A stretch of DNA of 64,000 nucleotides, taken from assembly GCA_028023455.1 (NCBI GenBank), contig JAQFVV010012544.1, positions 1,312,501-1,376,500 of the forward strand, in the 5' to 3' direction. The notes beneath the pieces are model-generated. The model did no database searches, had not been told where the DNA came from, and was given only the letters and a program-made list of their open reading frames with translations. Of the stretch, positions 36,898-47,700 are shown in pieces. The stretch is from Epiperipatus broadwayi (Eukaryota; Onychophora; Udeonychophora; Euonychophora; Peripatidae). The position numbers and the translations under genes are program-made. Numbering within the stretch: position 1 is the stretch's first letter; each line of letters starts with the position of its first letter.

Positions 36898-36941
36898 CTT
36901 TCACTGTTGATAGCAAATAGCTAGAAATCATGATTTGAAAG
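36898..36941 (+). ncRNA. Hammerhead ribozyme, array 2 copy 4 (damaged)
   Basis: Plus strand: stem I CUUUCA/UGAAAG kept, but the core reads CUGUUGA (A6 lost) and the triplet is AUU. Predicted inactive or very weak. Confidence 0.7.
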
Positions 36942-37042
36942 TGGAATTAAAGTTAGAGATAGTGAATGCATGCTCTGGCGTTTATGTAAACATACGCTTG
37001 ACGGTGTTTTTGGTAGAACGCCATCTGTTGACATATATATAT

Positions 37043-38006
37043 TTAGTCTAAAGTAATCACGATGTGGTATTGATTAAAATTAATATCTGATAACTCAAAA
37101 ATATATATGCATTAATAGTTTGTTGTAATATATTCAAAATTTATATTAAAATATTATTTGGAGTAATTACAAATTCCCTTTTCTTTATTGATGTTTGGTT
37201 TATCTTTACTAAACAGATATATATCAATATCTTTTATTTCACACTCACACACACACACACATAATTGTAGACATTGGAAAAATGTGTAAATGATAAAAAT
37301 ATGCATTTATAACAAAACAGATATCCAAAGTTCTAATGTAATAAAGAATAATTTAAGATCATTTGTATATTAATTTATTTGAAATAAGTACAGTTGAAAA
37401 AAGATACCCATTAATTAAGGTTATGTATATATTAGTATTATTTGCTTTAAGATTGATTATTGCTTTACTTCAGTTTAACTTGAAAAGTTTTCTGATGGTA
37501 TTATAAATAATACTTGAAATTTTTTTATAAATATTTTTTTAAAAAAATAAACCCTGTTTTTAAGGGAAAATGCAGAAATTTTTATTGGTATTCCTTTTAT
37601 AAAATCATCTTTAAGAAACGCTGTCACTTTAGTTAATAGTTTACTAACATTACTTTGTGCTTTCTTTTATTTAAAGGGACTATTTCATCTTAAAGAAGAA
37701 TTATTAGTAGAATAAAATGTGTTACAAAACTTAATCATTATCTGCCAGATGTTGTTCCTAAGTTATCTAACTTTTCAAATATAATGTGAATTTTTAGTTT
37801 TTATTTTTAAAAAAAGTTTCACTAATAGAAAACTAAGACAACGATTATATTTCTTTAAATTATTAAAATTATCAAACAAATTCATATAGACATAAAATAA
37901 CATCATTTTATTAAATATCCAGCTGAAAATTAATAGGCTTCTTACTGCTTCTCTTCCAGTAACAAGAGAAGAAAAATAATATTTTCATTTGAATGGTCAA
38001 ATTCCC
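37043..38006. other. A+T-rich DNA, nothing recognised
   Basis: A short CA run lies at about 37245-37261. Nothing else is identified. Confidence 0.5.
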
Positions 38007-38146
38007 AGTGCTATTTCTTTTTTTCTCCATATGTCATAGCATCGGCCGGGAAGCGAACCCACAACCGTCTGCAACCAACTACTTGCTTGCAAGGCGGCTG
38101 CGATGACCTCTCGGCTAATAACGCTTGGCAAGTGCTATTTCTTTTT
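38007..38146 (-). mobile_element. tRNA-derived SINE with 16-bp target duplication
   Basis: AGTGCTATTTCTTTTT occurs at 38007-38022 and 38131-38146 and brackets a body of about 108 bp. On the minus strand the body has RNA polymerase III box A TTAGCCGAGAGG (complement of 38107-38118), box B GGGTTCGCTTCC (complement of 38049-38060) and an A-rich 3' end. The target duplication plus A-rich tail is the hallmark of LINE-driven retrotransposition. The body is about 90 percent identical to the plus-strand copy at 39.8 kb and markedly richer in G+C than its surroundings. The source tRNA is not identified. Confidence 0.9.
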
Positions 38147-39774
38147 CCTCATTTCATCTCCTAGTTAAGAATATCTAGATAGCTATTTATTATCCCATAA
38201 ATGGATGGCAGTTAGGTTGACTCTTAATTTTTTGATAATAAAATGTTAAACTATCTAAGAAGTTCCAAAATAATTTCAAGTTTAATTTGGAATTGAAATT
38301 CATATTAGACTAAGACATTTTGGAAAATTAACTACTACTCCGCGATACTCTTTTTATAGATATGCACATACACACAAATATATATATATATATTGAAATG
38401 CATAGAATAATAGATAGTTCAGATGCATGGATTAAATAATACACAGGAGGATCCAAAATTTGCCAGAACTTTGTAATAAAAAATTGTTTATTTATTTTTA
38501 AGGGTTGCAAATTGAATCACTTTAAAATGTATAATCTATTTAGTACAATGCATCAGTCTAAAGCAGTTTGTCCTTTTTCAAAATAGTCCAGAAACACTTG
38601 CAAAGTGATGCATTTTAAAGCTTTTAACATTCTCCCTCAGCTGTTCTACGTACACAGAAAAGATTAAAAAATTGCCCGAAGTGGCAATGAGTGAATGAGG
38701 GTGATACATAGGCTAGGTCATGCTGAATTTAATTAAAAAGTGTTTCACACTTAAGACTATGAGAATTATACAGCAGGAGTGAAGTTTGCTCTCTTTTCTT
38801 TGCACAAAACGAGATGTTTATGTTTTACGGCATCATATAAATGTTTCAGAACTTGCAAATAAAATGTTTGACCATTACAAACTAAATCTGAAAGTAAAAT
38901 GTCATTTGCATAAAAAAAAATAGTGTTAATTCGAACATTTCAGCCATTATAAAAAAATTGACAAATATTCAAAATGCACTTCAGAAAAAAATGTGCTGTG
39001 TCACCATGATTTCACTTGGTGATGTCATTTGGCAGATTGATGCAGAAGCGTTCCTGCAAAAAGTATGTTCCACCAAAAGTATATACTACAACAGGCATGC
39101 ACACCAGAAAATGGTTCCATTTATATTTGGGTCCACCCTTGTATATATTTTATAATAAAGCTTAAAAAACATATGCAACATTTTTTTTTTTTTTTTAAAA
39201 ATGTCAAACTTTTTTTTTGCATTATTTTCTATGTTTTTGTGCACATAATTTATTTTAATTCATTTTGATACAGCAAAATATATATTTGTTTTGCAGTGTT
39301 ACTTTTTATTTTAAACCCTAATGTCTTTTTGACAGATTATTTAATTGAAGCAACTAATGCAAACTAGATTCAGAAAAATACTAATAGATAAATAACAATT
39401 GACATAAACATTATTTATCTAACTTGTAGATTAAATAAGTAGAAAAAAATATTTTCTTTGACAGTATTATAAAATACAAGATAAAATTATTTTTTATCTA
39501 AAAGTTTTTACTTACTTCATTGTAATTAGCATTTAAAATTATTTATTTTATAAGTATATTTTATCAAATATTTATATATCTATTCTATATCTATAAATGA
39601 TATGTGAAATGAAAATAATACCAAATGATGTGATTCGCTTAAAGTCTAGGATGTAAATTGTCAATTAGAAGCTAAAATGGCCATCTTTATATATACAGCA
39701 TCTGTATATAAAAGTATTATTAATTATTTATTTAACAATAAATTTATTCTAGTGCAATTAATAAAGAAAAAAGG
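38147..39774. other. A+T-rich DNA, nothing recognised
   Basis: Bases 38540-39100 are slightly richer in G+C and hold small open frames, such as 38958-39155 (+), without recognisable motifs. A remnant of a transposon cannot be excluded. Confidence 0.45.
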
Positions 39775-39895
39775 AACGTTGTTAGCCGAGAGGTCATCGC
39801 AGCCGCCTTGCAAGCAAGTAGTTGGTTGCAGACAGTTGTGGGTTCGCCTCCCAGCCGATGCTATGACATATGAAAAAAAAAAAGAAACCTTTTAT
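39775..39895 (+). mobile_element. tRNA-derived SINE, plus-strand copy
   Basis: Box A TTAGCCGAGAGG begins at 39782 and box B GGGTTCGCCTCC at 39840, 58 bp apart, followed by GCCGATGCTATGACATATG and an A-rich tail. It is the same family as 38.0 kb in opposite orientation. I could not define a clean target duplication. The 79-codon frame across it is a chance frame. Confidence 0.88.
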
Positions 39896-39899
39896 GGAA

Positions 39900-40370
39900 T
39901 AATTATGGACTTTTAATTACAACCTGAATTTTTTTCATAAACAAACAATACTTTATTATGAAAAGTTTTAGCAATTCTTTTATACGATTCTAATATGTAT
40001 GATACTTAAGTGTACATAAAATAATACTTTTAAAGCAGAAACAAGGCTTCTGTAATAAAAAAAATATTAATAATTATTTATTTAAAAATAAAATTTGTTC
40101 TGACCTAATTCATAAAAGAATAAAATGTAGTGTGTTAAATAATATATATATACATAATCAGTTTTTTTGTTGTTGTTGGTATTGTTTTTGTCTTGGAAAA
40201 AGCAAAAAAAAAAAAAGATGGAATTTAATCAGTGCTCAAGGCATAGGGATAAAACTCCATAGAATATATAGAGATAAACTTTCGTTAAACACAACAATGA
40301 TATTTCTCACATCATTACAAGGGATAACATATATGAAGTAAAAAAAGGATAGATTGATTTTTTGCTTTTA
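39900..40370. other. A+T-rich DNA, nothing recognised
   Basis: Short gap between the SINE and the PLE palindrome, with no recognised feature. Confidence 0.5.
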
Positions 40371-40639
40371 TATGACTATAATAAAAATAAAACACATCCA
40401 ACGTTTCGACTATTTCATATACTCTTTTTTAAAGAACACTAAAAAAATACAAATATATAATAATAAATATCACATATTGCAAGCAAATACAAAAATATTA
40501 AATTAAAAATGCTAAAAATTATTTTTATTTCCACACCTTTTTCTATTACAAACAATCTCAACTTAATCCAATTTTTTACATTTATATCCCTTTCAAAAAA
40601 TACTTTAAAAAAATTAATTAACAAACCTATTATTTTCTT

Positions 40640-40800
40640 TTTGTCTTTTCTATTAACATCCTGTTTAATTCACTAATTTAATTTACTAATGTAAATACTT
40701 TCCTTTATCATTCTTTCATGGTATGACTTTATATATTCTAAAGGTTTTATTTCAAAATCCTTAGGTTTAAATTTATTCACATGATTGTAAATAGCAGAAT
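40640..40800 (-). pseudogene. PLE GIY-YIG endonuclease C-terminal relic, left arm
   Basis: Minus strand reads VNKFKPKDFEIKP, then YIKSYHERMIKESIYISKI, then an LN-like pair. The H/R...KE.IYI.K..P.LNR pattern is the last part of the PLE endonuclease; the Glu in KES would be the catalytic metal-binding residue. Only the end of the domain remains and the frame is interrupted. Confidence 0.72.
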
Positions 40801-40945
40801 TTTTATCATTTAAATGCTGTTTTTAATCTAGTTTCCAATTTATTCTTTGTAGCCCCAACATATGACATCTCTATATTTTTTTTAAAACAATTTAAATATT
40901 TTATTATGTAAACTGAATTCATAATTTCTAAATTATTACAATCAT

Positions 40946-41182
40946 ATGAATAAATTTAAACATAAGGATTTTGAAACTTTAGAATGTATAAAATCATACC
41001 ATGAAAGAATGATAAAGGAAGTGATTTACATTAGTAAAATTAAACCTGAATTAGACAGGTTGTTACTAGAAAATAAAAAGAAAATAATAGGTTTGTTAAT
41101 TAAATTTTTTAAGGTATTTTTGGGATGGGTGTATAATGTAAAAAATTTGATTGAGATCGTTTGTAATAAAAAAAGGTGTTGA
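40946..41182 (+). pseudogene. PLE GIY-YIG endonuclease C-terminal relic, right arm
   Basis: A 78-codon open frame reads MNKFKHKDFETLECIKSYHE, then RMIKEVIYISKIKPELDRLL, then a lysine- and hydrophobic-rich tail. It parallels the left-arm copy and the 10.4-kb PLE relic (KRKIKIVIFIKK). The catalytic Glu of KEV is present, but the GIY and YIG motifs themselves are absent, so this is a truncated domain and not a working enzyme. Confidence 0.72.
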
Positions 41183-41360
41183 GGTAAAAAGAATTTTTAG
41201 TATTTTTTAATATTTTTGCATTTGTTTGAAATATGTGATATTTATAATTATATATTTGTATTTTTATTATTTTTTATTTTTTTAGTGTTCCTTGAAAAAG
41301 ACTATGTGAAATAGTCAAAACATTGGGTGTATTTTATTTTTATTATAGTCATATAAAAAC

Positions 41361-42300
41361 AGGTTTTGAAAAGAATAAGTTTGATGTATTCATTGACATA
41401 TATGGACAATTATGAACTATTCTGAAAAAAAAAATGGCGTAGATGATATTTTAAATTTATATGTATTTTTGCATCAAATAATTTGTCATTACTTTATGTC
41501 TAATTTTGTGCCCAAATGAGATCTTGAATCTTTTAACAATTAATTTGCTATCATTATGGAAGTAAAATAATATCAAAATATATTAAAGCAAAAGTTAACC
41601 TCCAAAATCAAATAAGTTAAATAATTTATAAAATTTGAAATAAGAGTTGCAATTTAAAAAATACTAATCAGCTTATATAACTATATAAAATCACTAATAG
41701 TATCACATTTATATAGCTTTTAAAAAAAATCTCTCTGGCTTTAATTTTATTTTATTATTTTTATTTACCATAAATCATGGGTAAATCATTGCAATTAATT
41801 TTTTACTACCCCAAATATTTGTATGTAATATTTGTTTAATAAAAAACATGGCACTCAGTTAATTAATTAAATAAATACAAACTAGGAGAAATGGTTGGAA
41901 TTGACTGATTTTTTATATCAAAACAAAATGTTTGCAAATTATTTTCTTTTTTGTCGTATATATGTTTCCCTATATGTTACTATTGCTGATTTATATTCAT
42001 AATAACTTGATATTGCTAATAAAAAAATATATTTTAAGAAATTGACCAATATGTCTTATATTTGCATAGTTGACAAATTAATTATTGGCTGATTTTATGC
42101 AAAGTTTTAATTAAATATCATACTTATAAAACCACTATATGAATACCTATATTTATTTTACTCAAATATAAGTGTGATCATTCTAACTCAAGAATAAAAA
42201 TATGAAATAATCATATACTTAATGATGATATATAAAGAGCTCACAAATAATCTCTTAACAAGCTTTGCAGCTCTTTATATAACATTTGTAATATCAATTG
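41361..42300. other. A+T-rich DNA, nothing recognised
   Basis: No recognised feature. Bases 42240-42300 (AACAAGCTTTGCAGCTCTTT) begin to match the repeat edge seen at 57.9 kb. Confidence 0.5.
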
Positions 42301-42468
42301 TCTGAAGGTTTGTGATGATGGTATATTATTAGATGTGATATGTTGTACTATTTCCATCATCTATGAGTTAATGTTGAATGTATAGAAAATTTTAAACTTT
42401 ATTTAAACTTTCCAAATACAAACAATTTGTTAGTAATAACACACAAATAGACAACACAGGTTAGTAAT

Positions 42469-42510
42469 TACACAACGTTTCGAGTAGATTTATACTCCAC
42501 TCTTTTTCAG
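42469..42510 (-). ncRNA. Hammerhead-like segment, left arm
   Basis: Minus strand: CUGAAAA (CUGANGA with G8 lost), a seven-pair stem II GAGUGGA/UCUACUC, GAAAC, a five-base loop GUUGU and a GUA triplet. Stem I is not convincing. It is a decayed hammerhead or a hammerhead-derived fold. Confidence 0.45.
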
Positions 42511-42640
42511 ATGATGCTAGCCTATATGCACAGTGACAATATTTGCTTAGAAGTTGAATTCACACCTTTAGAATCTTGAATATTGAATTTAAGGTAAATG
42601 GTGTACCAACTGAGTATATGCTCTGACCATTTGAGCCTTT

Positions 42641-42716
42641 GACAGAATAGCTCAATTGGTAGAGTGTCTGCCTTAAATTTGATATTCAAGAATCTAAAGG
42701 TGCGAGTTCAACTTCT
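42641..42716 (+). tRNA. tRNA-like segment (box A and box B)
   Basis: Box A ATAGCTCAATTGGTAGAGTG is very close to the eukaryotic D-arm consensus, and GAGTTCAACTT at 42704-42714 resembles box B. The spacing of about 55 bp is within the normal range, but the anticodon and T stems do not pair cleanly and the acceptor ends do not match. A tRNA-derived promoter inside a mobile repeat is more likely than a tRNA gene. A decayed inverted copy lies in the left arm at about 42550-42630. Confidence 0.55.
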
Positions 42717-42754
42717 AAGTGAATATTGTCACTGTGCATATAGGACAGTAACAT

Positions 42755-42796
42755 CTGAAGTAGAATGGAGAATAATACTACTCGAAACATTGTGTA
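42755..42796 (+). ncRNA. Hammerhead-like segment, right arm
   Basis: CUGAAGU (A9 lost) with stem II GUAG/CUAC, GAAAC at 42784-42788 and a GUA triplet after the AUUGU loop. Where the left arm lost G8 this arm keeps it, and where this arm lost A9 the left arm keeps it, so the ancestor is likely to have had CUGAAGA. Confidence 0.45.
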
Positions 42797-43049
42797 ATTA
42801 CTAATGTGTGGTGTCTATTTGCGTGTTATTACTAACAAGTTGTTTGTATTTGGAAAGTTTAAATAAAGTTTAAAATTTTCTATACATTTAACATTTACTC
42901 ATAGATGATGGAAATAGTCCAACATATCACATTTGTAATACAAGCTTGTTTAAATTAGGTCATGTGACATCTGACTTGATTTTTTTTTGTAATTTAATAA
43001 TGAGTTTTGTAAATCAATTCCCAAGTTACAAATACCTCCACATATATTA

Positions 43050-43670
43050 CATCCTAAACCTTTAATATTTGATATCTCATAATGCTAATTTCTTTTGCAG
43101 AAAAGCTTTTTTTAAAAAAAAACTTTGATACTTTGCTACAATTGTATCTATATGTTGTATTTTATCCTCAGCCATATCTTTCAAATAAAAGTTTTTCATT
43201 TTCACTTATTTAGGACATCTTTGATATAATTTTTATAGCATAATATAAAGTCCATGCTAAAATTCTGGTATATTAATTTTTAAAAAGTCTATTTGTATCC
43301 ATTCCAACATCTAATCTGACAAAACTATGACAGTAGAATAACAGATTCAGTACCATCACTTTTGTCAAGGTGATAAAACTATATTATTAAAAATAAAGTA
43401 TTTTAAAATAAAATTTTACTAATGCCTTTATGTACATCTATACTAATTCACATCACACTTTAATTCAATAAATATATAACTAATTCCGTTAAAGTAATTA
43501 TATTGCTATGATAAAATATCTATCCTTTAACTTATTAAATAAAACAGCAGCAAATGGGAGTCTGTATTGTACCTCACCATCTAAGCCCATTTTTCTATCT
43601 AGAAACTATCAAGATACAGTGATGTCATGACGTTCACTGGATCAACATATACTACCTCAATTAATTACTA
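43050..43670 (-). mobile_element. LINE reverse transcriptase C-terminal fragment
   Basis: Minus strand reads YLGSFL/DRKMGLDGEVQYRLPFAAV (about 43530-43640, broken by a stop in one frame), equivalent to SFISRKLDLNVEKQYRVQYT in the 9-kb relic and to the NFINRKVSFYMEIEHIIQ of the 63-kb relic. Nearer the 3' end, KDMAEDKIQHIDT and KKAFLQKKLAL (about 43070-43180) match the far C-terminus of the same family (WKDMEEWRTTIEY and KKFSAKEVK at 63.4 kb). The copy is 5'-truncated and dead. Confidence 0.65.
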
Positions 43671-43679
43671 AGCAAGGAA

Positions 43680-44425
43680 AAAATTAAATAAAAAATATTA
43701 AAATTTGTAGTAAATTTTATAAATTTTTCAATAGGGCAACAATCACTTTAGAGTGCCAGATGTGATCATATTTATTAATAAATTTCTTTAAACTATACTA
43801 AAAGCATATACATTTTATTCTTCAATTTTGTTTCATAGTTTTATATAGTACAGTACTTAATGTAATAAAATATTTATAAGCAAAAGCTAGAAGTAATAAA
43901 ATAAAAGTTATTGATTTGGTAATGGCATATAAAAACTAATGCAGCATATTCTTTTTCATCAAAAAGCTTAAAGTTTGTGCAAAAATTTTTCCTGGATAGT
44001 AGTGATATTGCAAGTAGGAATATAGATAATGAAATGGTATAAACTTTAAAACAAAAAAAAAGTTATGACTGTGCCTTCCAATAACAAGACTGCTATTATA
44101 TTTTTAAAATCTGGAATGAGCTATTGAAAAAAAGAATATCATTCAGATCATATTAAGTTGTAATGAAATTGGATTATCTTAATAAATCAATATCTTGAAG
44201 AGATCTATATCTGACATTTCTGTTAAATTTATTTTCAAAAACAAAGATTTTTTTATTATTCTTATTTTTTAAACAAAAGTGAATGAGTGAACAAATAGAA
44301 TAAATATTTATGTAAATATGCTGTCTCAAATTTATTATTTTTCTAATTTTGTTTCTTCAGTAATCTTAATTTATATATGCATACTGTACACCTAACAAGG
44401 GTATCTATGTTACATATATATATAT
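43680..44425. other. A+T-rich DNA, nothing recognised
   Basis: No recognised feature. A TA run lies at about 44413-44428. Confidence 0.5.
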
Positions 44426-44428
44426 ATA

Positions 44429-44754
44429 TCACTCCACATGGCAATAAAATTCAACACCGCCCTCTATGAAATATGTAAATATATTAGAGTTCATGTTTCA
44501 AAATAGACAGCTCAAAATGATACCACTTTGAAACTATATGCTATTAGATCTGAAATATTGAAACACAAATCAATTCAAACAAAGAGCATGAATTTCTTTA
44601 ATTCACGGTTCAATATTTAAAATTTAATAGCATACAGCTTATACAGTTTCAAAATGGCATTATTTTAAGCTGGTTATTTGGAAATACAGACTAATTTATC
44701 TAAATATTTATTTCACAGAGGACAGTGCTAAATTTTATAACCATGTGAGATGAT
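44429..44754. repeat. Palindromic repeat, about 150-bp arms
   Basis: TCACTCCACATGG at the left pairs with CCATGTGAGATGA at the right. Inner blocks CGCCCTCTATGAAATA/TATTTCACAGAGGACAG and TTTGAAACTATATG/CATACAGCTTATACAGTTTC also pair. It starts directly after a TA run. No coding or hammerhead motif was seen. Confidence 0.82.
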
Positions 44755-47700
44755 TTAATATTTGTTTTTTTATTTTAGTTTAGCATTAAGTACGGGATTT
44801 TATATATATACTATAACAGTCAGAGAAGATCAAGGATCAAAGAGTCTTACAGCATCTGCCATACAGGTTGCCACCAGGCAATTTGAACCTAAAAAATTTA
44901 TAGAGTAGGCAGATATGCGCTGTTAAGATCTAATGTTTACCTATGTATTTTATTCCAACTGTCAGCCCATGCCACTAACTCAGTGAGATGCAGAGATTTA
45001 TAAAATATAAATCTTAAAATATTTTTTCAATATTAACAAAAATAAAAGAAGCCACTGCCAGTAATAACACACACAGACATTTATTAAACATATATGTAAT
45101 TTAAAATTATTATTTTAGTCTAACTTTTACTTTAGCACTTAATTACATTTTTAACTTTTATTTTTAAAGCTCGCACAGATGAATTTAATATTTTATTAAA
45201 GTGTCGAGTATGAATAGACTACATAGATTGCATTTGAAAAGAAAATATTCTATCCCTTATTTAACCTTAGGCCAAAAGATCGCAGTTAAACCAACATCAA
45301 TCCATCTGATATATCGATGTATTCAATGCAGCATAAATATGACAGCACAAATAACATACTGTTAGGAATGTACATCTGGACAGCATGGTTAGAGAAAAAA
45401 TTGTCTCTCATCCAGTACAGGAATGTTACATCTGTCTGGTGAGAAAAAAAAAACCCATAGGAAGGGATTGTGGTCCTTTTTGCTGACTTACGATCCCATT
45501 CCATAGGCAAAAGTGGTGATCCAAGGAGCAGGGAATATCATCTGTCTCTGATAGTCAATAAGAAAGGCTTATTTCACCCAAGTGTGGCATATAAGGTGAT
45601 CCTTCACATAGCGGACCTCATACTACATTTACTAATTACACCAATATATCCAATCCATTAACCCAATTTAACTATGAAACAAATAACCTAAGATTTGGCC
45701 TCTCTTAATTAAACTAATATAACTTTACAAATCTATGCAGCCATTTATGCCTGACTTAAATTTAACATTTATTAAGTTTAGTTTAACAGAAAAGAAAAAA
45801 ATCATAATAAAAACTTAAAAGAAAAAAAAAATTAATGGAAATGACTTTTTTAAAAAAATACATTCAATAAAATAATAAATAATTTAGTCAGATAGGAAAT
45901 TCTACTATTTAAATATTGAGAAGTTTAGCATTTAGAGTTCTTATTGTTTTCAAATTAACATTCATTGGAGCTCATAAAGTTCTTACTGTTCTAGAAAAGG
46001 TTCATCTTCAACAGTTGCTTGCAATCTGGGATCCAACATTAACTCCCCCAATGTTCTGTCATCACAATATAGAAAAATGATTGGTCATTTCTCTTTCTCT
46101 TTTTTTTTAAGTAAAACTGAAGGGATTGAAGAGTGTGTCTTTTTAATCCCTTCTCCTTCAACTCTCTCTGCACTAACACATATAGCACACCTCTACTTTC
46201 ACATCTCTATCTTTTTTTTTATTTCCAAACTTTTCCTTTTATTGTAAACTTTTGGATCCAGTGGACATTACATCATGACGATGATGATCTTTTCATTGAG
46301 ATACATTTCCCGAGGGATTTCTTTTATTGGCTATTAGTTTCTATTGTTTTTTCTCTCCTATCTGATTTTTACCTATACATTTTGAAATGCCCAAGGGCTA
46401 GCTTACTTTTAACTAATTAAAATAATCATCTCCATTTTACAATAGCATTAATTAATTTATTGTACAAACTTAAAGATATATTTTTATCTCTAAATCTTTT
46501 TAAGTGTTTGTTGAAAATTTAGTTTTAAAACTTTTTCTTTTTTTAAATAAAGTTTTCTTCTAATAATTTTTCATCTGTGCGATTTTATATATTCTAACCC
46601 ACTTAGTTTTATTCGTTTTATTTATTAGTTTATTTATTTTAGTTTATTAGTTTAGTTTATTTCTAACCCAATATATTTATTAGTTTAGTTTATTTGCACT
46701 TGTTGTTAAGGTAACCAAAATAAAGCAACATATCCATTAATTTTCCAATATGATCTAAAATACTTTTCATATAATACAATTGTACATTCAATTCTCTTAA
46801 GCCATGCCACGATTGTAATAACAACAATAATTGATCACTTATTAATTTAAAGAATAATTATAATAATATTAATCTCAGGGTTCTTTGTTTCATGTAAGGA
46901 AATGCTCGGCAGTATTGTGTTGTCGCATATGACTGGCATTCTGGTTGGCTATAGGAAACATTTATTTTACTTAAATTCAATGTGTCTTCATCTCTCATAT
47001 CAACTGCTATATTATTTAAAGAGATGATAATTCTATTCAATAATGACGTATAATTTTGAATAACACAGCCCTTTTTTTTTTTTTTTTTTAGAATCTCAGT
47101 CAGAATAATAAAAAGACAAGGGTGCTTTTTGTGTCCTTCCATCATCCATGACAACACAATAATATAACTAAGATTTATTACTTAGACAATTTAACTAAAT
47201 GGGAATGGAATAATGTGCAACCAAAGTTAATGATTTGGGAATAAATTCATTTTTTTTTTTTTTTTTTTACACAAAGGTGGATGTTTAGTCTTAAATTTTC
47301 AACTCCATAAATAATTATCATTAAACTAAAATATAATGACATATTCCGATCTTCTTAACTTTATTTATCTGGTATATTAAGTTTTTAAGAATTTGGAATG
47401 ATTTCAGACTCAAGAAAAGGTTTTGCAAATATTGTGCAAACACTTATATTTAGCATATAAAAACAAAAAAAAAATGAATCTACAACAAATTTTAACAAGA
47501 CTATAATTTATTATTATCACAAAAAAAAATATATGAACATTTATTCAATAATCCCATAGTAATACAAAATATAAAATATAACTGACATTAATCTGTATAC
47601 TCTTTTGGTTATGGACTAGAGGTTACTACTTCTCCTGTATGCAATCATATGGATTGATTAACTAAAAGTACATTTCATTACCAATACATTGTTTATTAAA

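Larger units (their letters stand above)
35582..37042. repeat. Retrozyme-like 399-bp repeats, array 2 (two direct + two inverted)
   Basis: The direct units begin ATGAAAAACAAAAAACAAG at 35592 and 35991, exactly 399 bp apart. The second direct unit stops after GACACGTAATGT at about 36270 and turns into inverted units, whose CATAAATGTAC point lies at 36279 and 36678, again 399 bp. The left end abuts a TA run and the right end stops at GCCATCTGTTGACATATATA. These ends are the reverse complement of those of array 1, so the two loci are related as whole structures or share preferred end points. The two 64-codon frames (35592-35786, 35991-36185) recur only because the unit is repeated; they have no coding signature. 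Confidence 0.93.
40373..41360. mobile_element. Penelope-like element palindrome (two inverted 3' ends)
   Basis: The arms 40373-40800 and 40936-41360 are diverged reverse complements around a loop of about 135 bp. Outer ends are TTTTATATGACTATAATAAA and its complement. In both arms, reading outward from the centre, come a GIY-YIG endonuclease C-terminus and then a hammerhead-like segment. PLEs are known for copies in inverted or tandem partial arrangement (pLTRs) and for carrying hammerhead motifs, which fits well. In the right arm the hammerhead-like part keeps a perfect six-pair stem II (GACTAT/ATAGTC at 41300-41316), but CUGANGA is CUUGAAA and GAAA is AAAA. In the left arm GAAAC is intact (40403-40407, minus) and stem II has a mismatch. 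Confidence 0.8.
42301..42945. repeat. Palindrome with tRNA-like and hammerhead-like segments in each arm
   Basis: ATGTGATATGTTG at about 42332 pairs with CAACATATCACAT at about 42920-42932, and the two arms of about 270-300 bp match throughout. From the outside in, each arm has a block shared with the 14.4- and 25.3-kb repeats (CCAAATACAAAC, GTTAGTAATAACAC), a hammerhead-like segment, and a tRNA-like segment. The tRNA-like part is best kept on the right arm. The two arms differ by about 10-15 percent by eye. Confidence 0.85.

Noticed and set aside
44865-44945. tRNA gene on the minus strand (GGTTCAAATTGCC like box B).
   Set aside because: No box A at a suitable distance and no acceptor or anticodon stem.
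45250-45285. U2 snRNA pseudogene (CTTAGGCCAAAAGATCGCAG resembles the complement of the U2 5' end).
   Set aside because: Only about a dozen scattered bases agree, and neither the branch-site region nor the Sm site follows.
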